Source: Pedobacter caeni (GTDB lineage: Bacteria; Bacteroidota; Bacteroidia; Sphingobacteriales; Sphingobacteriaceae). Taken from it: 64,000 bases of DNA. Positions 16,073 through 23,113 of this stretch are shown here, piece by piece (the first letter of the stretch is position 1; the number at the start of each line of letters is the position of its first letter). The DNA is taken from the NCBI RefSeq assembly GCF_900129215.1, contig NZ_FQUQ01000004.1:248001-312000 (forward strand), in the 5' to 3' direction. The notes under the pieces are model-generated. The model ran no database searches. It was given only the letters and a program-made list of their open reading frames with translations, and was not told the DNA's origin. The position numbers were made by a program, and so were the translations under genes.

Positions 16073-17197
16073 ATGAAAAAAAACGATTCTGATGAATTAA
16101 TCATGGCCAATAGGGAGATTGCCTTTCAACATCAGGAAAAAGAGAACCGTGCGGCAGAATTACTGATTGCCAATAAAGAACTGGTTTTTCAGAATGAAGA
16201 GAAGGAAAACCGGGCTGCCGAATTGGTCATTGCAAACAAGGAACTTCTCTTTCAAAATGAAGAGAAAGAAAAAAGAGCCGAAGAACTGATCATTGCCAAT
16301 AAAGAACTTGCTTTTCAGAATGCTGAAAAGGAAAAACGAGCAGAGGAACTCGTCATTGCCAATAAAGAGCTTGCTTTTCAGAATACCGAAAAGGAAAAAA
16401 GAGCAGAGGAACTCATCATTGCAAACAAAGAACTCAAAAAAGCAGAAGATGACATTCGTAAATTAAATGATGAGTTAGAACAAAAAGTAATTGAACGCAC
16501 TGCACAACTCGAATCTGTGAACAAAGAACTGGAATCATTTTCATATTCCGTATCCCATGATTTGCGTGCTCCTATCCGTGCCATCAATGGATACACTAAA
16601 ATTATCATAGAAGATTATGTAGAAAACTTCGATTCAGACGGATTAAAAATCCTTCAGTCTATCATTCATAATTCAAAAAAGATGGGTGAATTGATTGATG
16701 ATCTGCTTGCATTTTCAAAACTCGGAAGAAAGCAGGTTTCCTTTTCTGAAATTCACATGAATGAGCTCGTTCAGACGATTAGGGAAGAACTGTTATTTGA
16801 GAAAGGTGAAAACATTCCTCAATTTGAAATCAGCAGGCTTCCGGATTCAAAGGGCGACAAATCGCTGATCAAGCAGGTATGGATCAACCTGATTTCCAAT
16901 GCCATTAAATATTCCAGGAATAAAATAAAGACGGGCATCGAGATCGGCGCTTATGAAAAAGATCAGTTCATTGTATACTATGTAAAAGATGCGGGGGCCG
17001 GATTTGACATGCAATACTATGACAAGCTTTTCGGAGTTTTTCAGCGGTTACACTCCCAGGAAGAATTTGAAGGCACAGGCATTGGTCTGGCCATTGTGCA
17101 AAAAATAGTACAAAGACATAACGGGACCGTTTGGGCCGAGTCTAAATTGAACGAAGGGTCCTGTTTTTATTTTACCCTTCCGGGTATAAACCATTAA
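16073..17197 (+). CDS. Soluble sensor histidine kinase with N-terminal tandem coiled-coil repeats
   Basis: A 374-residue kinase. Residues 12-116 are five consecutive 21-residue repeats of the type ANKELAFQNTEKEKRAEELII, with a partial sixth, predicted to be one long coiled coil. A further coiled coil (DDIRKLNDELEQKVIERTAQLESVNKELE) leads into the dimerisation domain with the phospho-accepting His 162 in SVSHDLRAPIRAI, the form seen in phytochrome-like kinases. The ATPase domain has the N box (QVWINLISNAIKYS), DAGAGFD and GTGIGLAIV. There is no membrane segment and no recognised input domain, so the signal is either read by the coiled coil or delivered by a partner. A CheY-like regulator follows 9 bases later and is the likely target. 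Confidence 0.9.
   Translation: MKKNDSDELIMANREIAFQHQEKENRAAELLIANKELVFQNEEKENRAAELVIANKELLFQNEEKEKRAEELIIANKELAFQNAEKEKRAEELVIANKELAFQNTEKEKRAEELIIANKELKKAEDDIRKLNDELEQKVIERTAQLESVNKELESFSYSVSHDLRAPIRAINGYTKIIIEDYVENFDSDGLKILQSIIHNSKKMGELIDDLLAFSKLGRKQVSFSEIHMNELVQTIREELLFEKGENIPQFEISRLPDSKGDKSLIKQVWINLISNAIKYSRNKIKTGIEIGAYEKDQFIVYYVKDAGAGFDMQYYDKLFGVFQRLHSQEEFEGTGIGLAIVQKIVQRHNGTVWAESKLNEGSCFYFTLPGINH
16106..16423 (+). repeat. Five tandem 63-bp repeats within the kinase gene
   Basis: Codons 12-116 consist of five in-frame 63-bp units, each encoding a 21-residue (three-heptad) module, with a truncated sixth after them. The units differ by scattered substitutions (for example FQHQEKENRAAELL, FQNEEKEKRAEELI, FQNTEKEKRAEELI), most strongly in the first, as expected from stepwise duplication. 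The copy number may vary between strains. Confidence 0.9.
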
Positions 17198-17206
17198 ACC
17201 AAAAAA

Positions 17207-17647
17207 ATGAGCTACCATAACGTTGAAATTTTATTTGTTGAAGACAGTAAAGACGATGCTGCACTTACCATTCGTGCATTAAAAAAAAGCGGTTTTACCA
17301 ACAAGCTTCACCATGTCATTGACGGGGCTGAAGCCCTGGATTTCATGTACTGCAAAGGAGCTTATGCAGACCGGAGCCCTGAGGAGTTCCCCAAGCTCAT
17401 CTTACTGGACTTAAAGATGCCCAAGGTATCCGGTGCACAAGTGCTGGAAAAGATTAAATCAGATCCGCTTCTTAAATCCATCCCGATAGTGATGCTGACT
17501 TCTTCGAATGAAGGCCCGGATATCGAGCAATGTTTTGCACTGGGTGCAAACAGTTATATTGTAAAACCGGTAGACAGTGATAATTTCTTCCATGCGGTAA
17601 AGGAGATTGGACTATACTGGATGATTTTAAGTCAGCCTGCACACTAA
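17207..17647 (+). CDS. Single-domain response regulator (Rcp1/CheY-like)
   Basis: A 146-residue receiver domain with no output domain. The acidic pair is in LFVEDSKDD, the phospho-accepting Asp 68 in LILLDLKMPK, Thr in VMLTSSN and Lys in YIVKPVD. The extended loop AYADRSPEEFP before the acceptor is typical of the Rcp group that partners phytochrome-like kinases. It is encoded 9 bases after the coiled-coil kinase and 36 bases before a second receiver-kinase, so the three genes form a phosphorelay unit in which this protein probably shuttles phosphate. Confidence 0.92.
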   Translation: MSYHNVEILFVEDSKDDAALTIRALKKSGFTNKLHHVIDGAEALDFMYCKGAYADRSPEEFPKLILLDLKMPKVSGAQVLEKIKSDPLLKSIPIVMLTSSNEGPDIEQCFALGANSYIVKPVDSDNFFHAVKEIGLYWMILSQPAH

Positions 17648-17683
17648 AAACACTCAGACCATAACCTTTATCCCGTACAAATA

Positions 17684-19225
17684 ATGCAAGGCAGTCTTAA
17701 CATACTTATTCTTGAAGACAACGAAAGCGATGCTGATTTGCTTAACCGTGAATTGAAGAAATCCGGATTGAGTTTTACAGCTAAAGTTGTACAGACTCGG
17801 GCAGAATTTGAGAACGCACTTCAGAGTTTTGAACCAGATCTGATTTTATCTGATTATTCGCTTCCTTCCTTTGATGCGGTGACCGCTTTCCGTATCAAAC
17901 AGGATAAGCATCCTCATATCCCATTTATTATTATTTCCGGTATCATAGGGGAAGAAAATGCAGTTGAGCTGATCAAAGCAGGTGTTACCGATTACGTTTC
18001 AAAAGATAAGCTATTTACTTTATCCACCAAGATTACCAGAGCATTAAATGATAGCCGGGACAGGAAAGAGAAGGCCTTAACTGAAGAGAAGCTGGAGGTC
18101 AGCAATCGGGAACTTTTAGAACTCAACCAGGAGCTGGAAGTTAGAGTGGTACACCGGACAAAAGCGCTTGCAGAAAGTGAAGGTCGTTTTCGGAGTATGA
18201 TGGAAACCATTCCCCAGATTGCCTGGACAAATACCGTTAGCGCTAAGGTTGTTTTTTACAACCAACGCTGGTATGATTATACCGGCTTGGCTGAAGAGCA
18301 AAGTAAATTGCAGGGATTTAAATCGGTGGTCCATCCAGAAGATTTTAAGCTGGGGATCCGGCAATTCAACTCAATTTTACTGACCCGGACAGGTGGAGAG
18401 TTTCAAATCCGGGTAAAACGTTCAGACGGACTTTATATGTGGCACCTGATTCGTTTGATGCCAGTTATGGACCAACAAGAGGAAATTGAACTCTGGGTGG
18501 GTACCGCTACAGACATACACGAACTCCGGTTACTGCAACAATACAAAGATGATTTTATCATTATCGCCAGTCATGAGCTAAAGACACCCTTAACCAGTTT
18601 AAAAATGTCGTTACAGCTGATGGACAGGATCAAGGACAATCCAGCTTCAGACAGTCTGTCCAGGCTCATTAAACAAGCCAATAAAAGTATGGGAAAAGTG
18701 AATGGGCTGATCGATGACCTCTTGAATGCAAGCAAGGCCAACCAGGGCCAGCTTCAGATCAGTCCCGAACATTTTGTGCTATCGGAGGTCATTACCTCCT
18801 GTTCCAATGATGTGCAGGCAGAAGGCACATATACTGTTAAAATAGAGGGAGATCTGCAGGTTGAAGTATATGCGGATGTGATACGGATTGAACAGATTGT
18901 GATTAACTTCATCAACAATGCGATAAAATATGCCCCTGAATCAAAGGAAATACGGATCAGTATTAAAAAAGAGGATGAACTGATCAAAGTATCAGTTATT
19001 GATCAGGGACCGGGAATTCCCCCGGAGAAACTCCCTTTTCTTTTTGACCGTTATTACCGTGCTAAAAATGCCGAAAGCAAATATAGTGGCTTAGGTCTGG
19101 GGCTTTACATTTGTGCAGAAATCATAAAAAAACACAACGGTCAGATCGGTGTAGAAAGTGAATTGGGTAAAGGCAGTACTTTTTGGTTTACTTTAGCCGC
19201 TGTAGCAAAAGAATCCCGGGTTTAA
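17684..19225 (+). CDS. Hybrid protein: receiver - PAS - histidine kinase
   Basis: A 513-residue cytoplasmic protein. The receiver domain covers residues 1-125 (acidic cluster in LILEDNESDAD, acceptor Asp 57 in LILSDYSLP, Lys in YVSKDKL). A coiled coil (about 125-165) leads to a PAS domain (about 168-285, RFRSMMETIPQIAWTN.. to ..WVGTATDIHE). The HisKA domain has His 297 in IIASHELKTPLTSLK, and the ATPase domain has NFINNAIKYAPESKEI, DQGPGIPPEKLP and GLGLGLYICAEII. An N-terminal receiver ahead of PAS and kinase suggests that phosphorylation from another kinase gates its activity. Its 3' end overlaps the convergent cysQ gene by 33 bases. Confidence 0.92.
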   Translation: MQGSLNILILEDNESDADLLNRELKKSGLSFTAKVVQTRAEFENALQSFEPDLILSDYSLPSFDAVTAFRIKQDKHPHIPFIIISGIIGEENAVELIKAGVTDYVSKDKLFTLSTKITRALNDSRDRKEKALTEEKLEVSNRELLELNQELEVRVVHRTKALAESEGRFRSMMETIPQIAWTNTVSAKVVFYNQRWYDYTGLAEEQSKLQGFKSVVHPEDFKLGIRQFNSILLTRTGGEFQIRVKRSDGLYMWHLIRLMPVMDQQEEIELWVGTATDIHELRLLQQYKDDFIIIASHELKTPLTSLKMSLQLMDRIKDNPASDSLSRLIKQANKSMGKVNGLIDDLLNASKANQGQLQISPEHFVLSEVITSCSNDVQAEGTYTVKIEGDLQVEVYADVIRIEQIVINFINNAIKYAPESKEIRISIKKEDELIKVSVIDQGPGIPPEKLPFLFDRYYRAKNAESKYSGLGLGLYICAEIIKKHNGQIGVESELGKGSTFWFTLAAVAKESRV

Positions 19226-19957
19226 AAGGGAGGGTTTGTTATAATAAAATTTTCCTTTTGATGCATTCAGCATAGTGGCACCAGCACTTACCGCAATGGC
19301 TTGTCCGGCTGCTGTATCCCATTCCATAGTAGGACCTTTCCGATAATACACCTGCGCTTTACCTTCGGCAATGATGCAGAATTTCAGCGAGCTTCCGATA
19401 GAAATTTTGTCCTTAACCGGAAATTCTTTCAGTACTTCTTCTTCTTCCGGATCAGCATGGGAGCGGCTCCCGATGGCTGTCCAGTTGCTATTTTCTTTAG
19501 ATACAAAAATACGCTCCGGTGAAGCTCCCGGAATCATCTTAAAGCTTCCTTCCTCCAGGCTTCCATAATAAATCACATTTAATACCGGACTGTAAATGAT
19601 GCCCATTACCGGTTCATTGTTTGCCATCAGGGCGATGTTTACCGTAAACTCTCCGTTGCGGTTAATGAATTCCTTTGTTCCGTCCAGAGGATCTACACAC
19701 CAGTAAAGCGGCCAGTCTTTTCTGATTTCGTAGGGCACCTCTGCTCCTTCTTCAGACAATACCGGAATATCTGGATGCAGGGCGGTCAATCCTTTCATAA
19801 TGATGTCATGGGAACGCTGATCTGCAGCTGTTAAGGGAGAGTTGTCTTTCTTAGCGGTAATCTGAAAATCCTGAGCCGGATCATGATAAACTTCAAGGAT
19901 GGCCTGCCCTGCTTCAACAGCAATATTCAGAATGGGTGGTATCGTTATTTTATTCAT
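19193..19957 (-). CDS. cysQ: 3'(2'),5'-bisphosphate nucleotidase CysQ
   Basis: A 254-residue member of the inositol-monophosphatase-like, Li-sensitive phosphatase family. It removes the 3' phosphate of PAP (and PAPS), clearing the by-product of sulfate assimilation. Metal-binding motifs are present in order: the EEGAEVPY acidic site, WCVDPLDGTKEFINRNGEFTVNIAL (about residues 77-101), and the C-terminal EWDTAAGQAI. The length is normal. The stop codon lies inside the 3' coding end of the convergent hybrid kinase (33-base overlap). The downstream minus-strand neighbour is far away, so it is likely the last gene of a transcript beginning with the two small genes just upstream. Confidence 0.92.
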   Translation of the reverse strand: MNKITIPPILNIAVEAGQAILEVYHDPAQDFQITAKKDNSPLTAADQRSHDIIMKGLTALHPDIPVLSEEGAEVPYEIRKDWPLYWCVDPLDGTKEFINRNGEFTVNIALMANNEPVMGIIYSPVLNVIYYGSLEEGSFKMIPGASPERIFVSKENSNWTAIGSRSHADPEEEEVLKEFPVKDKISIGSSLKFCIIAEGKAQVYYRKGPTMEWDTAAGQAIAVSAGATMLNASKGKFYYNKPSLLNPGFFCYSG

Positions 19958-19973
19958 CTTATTGCCAGCTATA

Positions 19974-20315
19974 TTATTTTAGGATAAGGAGGTTGATTTT
20001 TGCACAATACTCTTTTAAAAATGGCAGTTCTATTTCTTTAAGAGCAATCGTTTCCATCAAGTTTTTATCAGTGGCCAGCGTTAAGGAAATTCCGACATCT
20101 GTTACTTTTTTTTCCGGATATTCCAGGGGGTCAATGAGTAAGAATAGAAATAGCTTTCTACCGATTGGATGCCAATAAGAAGTTAAGACGATCACTTCCG
20201 TAAACCACCAAAGTGTAGAAACATCTGCATGTCCATCATTTCGCCAGCCAAAAGTTTCAAATGTTTCGATCAACATTTTAATCCTTTGGTCCGGACTTAT
20301 TGCTTTTTTGGTCAT
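19974..20315 (-). CDS. Hypothetical protein, coupled to a small upstream gene
   Basis: A 113-residue protein with no signal peptide and no clear membrane helix. Notable strings are ETFGWRNDGHADVSTLWWFTEVIVLTSYWHPIGRKLFLFLLID and a C-terminal KEYCAKINLLIL. I do not recognise a family. Its ATG overlaps the TGA of a 43-codon gene upstream (ATGA arrangement), and it stops 16 bases before the cysQ start, so the three genes are probably one operon. No function is proposed. Confidence 0.6.
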   Translation of the reverse strand: MTKKAISPDQRIKMLIETFETFGWRNDGHADVSTLWWFTEVIVLTSYWHPIGRKLFLFLLIDPLEYPEKKVTDVGISLTLATDKNLMETIALKEIELPFLKEYCAKINLLILK

Positions 20316-20443
20316 ATCACTTGTCTTTTTACTATATCCATCTCTGTAAAGGCAGGCTTATCCTTCTTTGCAAAAGCAACTTTGTCCTTTTTATCAAACC
20401 CTAAAACAAATTTATGACCGGAAAGATCTTTGAATTTTGACAT
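20312..20443 (-). CDS. Small 43-residue protein, translationally coupled to the next gene
   Basis: From an ATG at 20443 the minus strand encodes 43 residues starting MSKFKDLSGHKFVLGFDKKD and ending DIVKRQVI, lysine-rich and without hydrophobic segment. Its TGA overlaps the ATG of the 113-residue gene by the sequence ATGA, the usual sign of coupled translation. The clean start, the overlap and the absence of any alternative explanation for this stretch support a real gene. The family is unknown. Confidence 0.55.
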   Translation of the reverse strand: MSKFKDLSGHKFVLGFDKKDKVAFAKKDKPAFTEMDIVKRQVI

Positions 20444-20488
20444 AGGCTAAAACTCAAGATTACAAAAAAGTTTTGAATTCTGCTGTTT

Positions 20489-22978
20489 TCAGTCAGACTT
20501 ACCTGTCTGATCAAGATGGTAAAGGTGGATGTCCTGCTGAGGAAATGGGATGGCAATTCCATTGTCTTTAAAAGCAGCGACGATGGACATGATCAGGTCA
20601 TTCCTGGTTGCAGAAGTGTCTCCGATATGTTTGGTCCAGAAATATACGCTCAGATCGATGGTACTCGTATTGAACTGCTCATAGTGCACCAGGGGTCCAG
20701 GATTTTTACTGATCCGTTCCTCATTGTTTAAAATATCGGTCAGCAATTGCCTGCATTTTTCGAGGTCTGCATCATATGCAATGCCTATTTTGATGGCTAT
20801 TCTTTTGCGGTTTCCTCCCAGCGACCAGTTGATGAGGTGCGCGTTGAGTAAATCTCCATTCGGCATCACCACATCGGCACCATCCCAGTTAGAAATCACA
20901 CTGCTACGGAAACCGATAGATTTCATCTTCCCCCCCTGCCCGTCGATCTCCACAATATCCCCTACATTCACAGGTTTTTCAAATGCAATGATCAGCCCGC
21001 TCACCAGGTTGTTCACCAGCGTCTGTAGTCCAAAACCAATGCCAACCCCCAATGCCCCCAACACAATCGTGATGCGGTCGACCGGGATTCCGGATGCTGC
21101 AACGGCTAAGAACAATCCGATACAGAGGATCGAGATCCGGACCAGCAATAACCAGCTTCCTATTCCCTGCCGTTCTGTTTTATCCTTACCAGAAGAAACA
21201 TTCCGGTCTGATGCAAAAAAAGAAACGACCTTAGATACAATCACTGAAATGATCATGATCACGATGAAAAGCAGGAGATTGTTGATGCTAAACGTATAAC
21301 TGCCCAGTGTACGTTCCTGACCAAAGAAATTTTGAAGTGGCTGGGATAAGTCATCAAATGAAGGAAAATTCCGGCCGAACAAGACCATCCAGCCCAGAAT
21401 CAGTAACAGGTAAAATAACACCGGAGCTTTTTTACCTACCCTTTCGAAGTTGAGGTAAAAGAGCTTCTTGTCCTGTCCGGAGTATACATTAAAAGCAAGG
21501 AACAGCCCCTCATTGATGAGGCGTACCGTCCAAAGAAAAAGAATGGCAATGATCACGTTGAGGAAACCACTGATAAACAGTGTTTTTGAAAGATTATATC
21601 TGCCAAACAGATTTGCCAATGCTGATGCCAGTTCCAGGAAGACCATAAAAGCAATGGAATAGGTGATCCATTTTTCCTTCAGCTCTTCCCGATGTCCTTT
21701 TATGAGTGTGAGCAGCCCCATTATTCCACCCAGCAGGGAAATCACCAGCATAAACCACCTTTCCATCCTGGAGGCCTGCAATATCAGGTTTCCTGCTGCA
21801 GCAATCAGAAAGAAAACCACCATCATCCGCCATACCCACATCCAATACCGGCTTATATAGTCTTTAAAGATGATACTCAGACAAAAACAGGATATGGTCC
21901 AGAAGATCACATTCAAAATAAATGGGGGCGACAGAAAAAAGAATTGAAACAAGCTCGTGGCAAGCAGCATGGCAGAAAGCAATGGATACCTGAGCACGAT
22001 CTGACCATCAAAATCTGTTTTCAGCAGGTTCGATTCTTTATAGATGCTTTTAAGCGAACGTAAATAAATAAAGGAAGTTGCAGTAAGCAGGATCAGTAAG
22101 AAGAGTTTGCCTGCATTATTTTCAGCGTAAAAGCTTAAGGTCAGTAATCCTTTCGTTTTCGAAAATTCCAGTATTTCTCCAAAAGGTCTGTAACTGCTTT
22201 GAGGTGCCCAAAGGTTGTTAAATTCTCTTTTGTAAGTATGGCTTGCCATCTCTTTCTGATAGCCATCGATTTCTTCTAAACTGCTTTGCAATTTAAAGAC
22301 AGTCAGGTTGACCTGATTTAGCAAGGTCTGTATGTTATTGCTGGCCTGTTTAAGGGCTGAATCTATGGGTACAGTTTCATAAGCTACCAATTTGATCTTC
22401 TGCATGTATTTCATCAAAGTGGTCGAATCTTTAGGGAATTTGAACAATGCAGGTACACTTAAAAGGGAATCCAGCTGATAACGGAAATCATTCAGTTCCT
22501 GCTGGCGAACATCTAATTTCAGTTTTCTGGCATTCGCTTTATTGACGAGCTGGGCCAATATTTTTGAGGTAGCGGTGAGGTTACGGAAGGTTTGAGCAGT
22601 GCCTTTATTGGTAAAAACACCATCTCCTGCAATGGCATAATGTTCATCAATTTCTTTGATATCAATTTTGATACCGGGTGTATCCAGGTTGCCTTTGAGG
22701 TAAATCTTTGCCTTTTGCATGGTCCGCAAAATGCCGTCAAATGTTTTGATCTGAGCGATGGTTGCCTTATCTGCATCGAATTCTGCCCTGCTTTTCTCTG
22801 AAGAACGTTTTGCGAAGTCCTGCATCCTGGTTACAAAGTCCTGTCTGGAGCTGTCTTTGGTAACGGGCTTGTTCAGTGTATCTTTCTGCTGTGCATGCAG
22901 GCTGATGCAACTGAAAAGACAGGCACAGCAAAAAAGAAAGAAACCTGTTTTTTTAAGCGTCATCATTTGGCAAAGCAT
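20489..22978 (-). CDS. Mechanosensitive channel of the MscS family (large, MscK/MscM-like)
   Basis: An 829-residue inner-membrane channel with a signal peptide (LKKTGFFLFCCACLFSCISLHAQ), a periplasmic coiled-coil domain to about residue 270, roughly nine membrane helices, and a C-terminal MscS core at about 620-800. The pore helix reads ITIVLGALGVGIGFGLQTLVNN, followed by the beta domain with GDIVEIDGQGGKMKSIGFRSSVI and the conserved PNGDLL. Channels like this open under membrane tension and release solutes during hypo-osmotic shock. The start is placed at the first ATG; Met 5 or Met 6 are equally possible. It stands alone between a terminator-like hairpin and the small operon at 20.4 kb. Confidence 0.92.
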   Translation of the reverse strand: MLCQMMTLKKTGFFLFCCACLFSCISLHAQQKDTLNKPVTKDSSRQDFVTRMQDFAKRSSEKSRAEFDADKATIAQIKTFDGILRTMQKAKIYLKGNLDTPGIKIDIKEIDEHYAIAGDGVFTNKGTAQTFRNLTATSKILAQLVNKANARKLKLDVRQQELNDFRYQLDSLLSVPALFKFPKDSTTLMKYMQKIKLVAYETVPIDSALKQASNNIQTLLNQVNLTVFKLQSSLEEIDGYQKEMASHTYKREFNNLWAPQSSYRPFGEILEFSKTKGLLTLSFYAENNAGKLFLLILLTATSFIYLRSLKSIYKESNLLKTDFDGQIVLRYPLLSAMLLATSLFQFFFLSPPFILNVIFWTISCFCLSIIFKDYISRYWMWVWRMMVVFFLIAAAGNLILQASRMERWFMLVISLLGGIMGLLTLIKGHREELKEKWITYSIAFMVFLELASALANLFGRYNLSKTLFISGFLNVIIAILFLWTVRLINEGLFLAFNVYSGQDKKLFYLNFERVGKKAPVLFYLLLILGWMVLFGRNFPSFDDLSQPLQNFFGQERTLGSYTFSINNLLLFIVIMIISVIVSKVVSFFASDRNVSSGKDKTERQGIGSWLLLVRISILCIGLFLAVAASGIPVDRITIVLGALGVGIGFGLQTLVNNLVSGLIIAFEKPVNVGDIVEIDGQGGKMKSIGFRSSVISNWDGADVVMPNGDLLNAHLINWSLGGNRKRIAIKIGIAYDADLEKCRQLLTDILNNEERISKNPGPLVHYEQFNTSTIDLSVYFWTKHIGDTSATRNDLIMSIVAAFKDNGIAIPFPQQDIHLYHLDQTGKSD

Positions 22979-23046
22979 TAATACCCAATAATACGGAAAA
23001 TTCAGGTTTGTTCTTTTGAAAATTAAAGAAACGCTGTAGATGTGAT

Positions 23047-23091
23047 AGATCCCACATGCGCCTTCCCTTCCGTTAAGCGCATATGGGATCT
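23047..23091 (-). terminator. Hairpin downstream of the outer-membrane beta-barrel gene
   Basis: Inverted repeat of 15 bp with one mismatch (arms 23047-23061 and 23077-23091, AGATCCCACATGCGC against GCGCATATGGGATCT) and a 15-base loop. It follows the receptor stop (23114) by 22 bases on the minus strand; the downstream side has only a loose T-rich tail. Confidence 0.65.
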
Positions 23092-23113
23092 AAAGAATAG
23101 GTAGGATCTGGAA

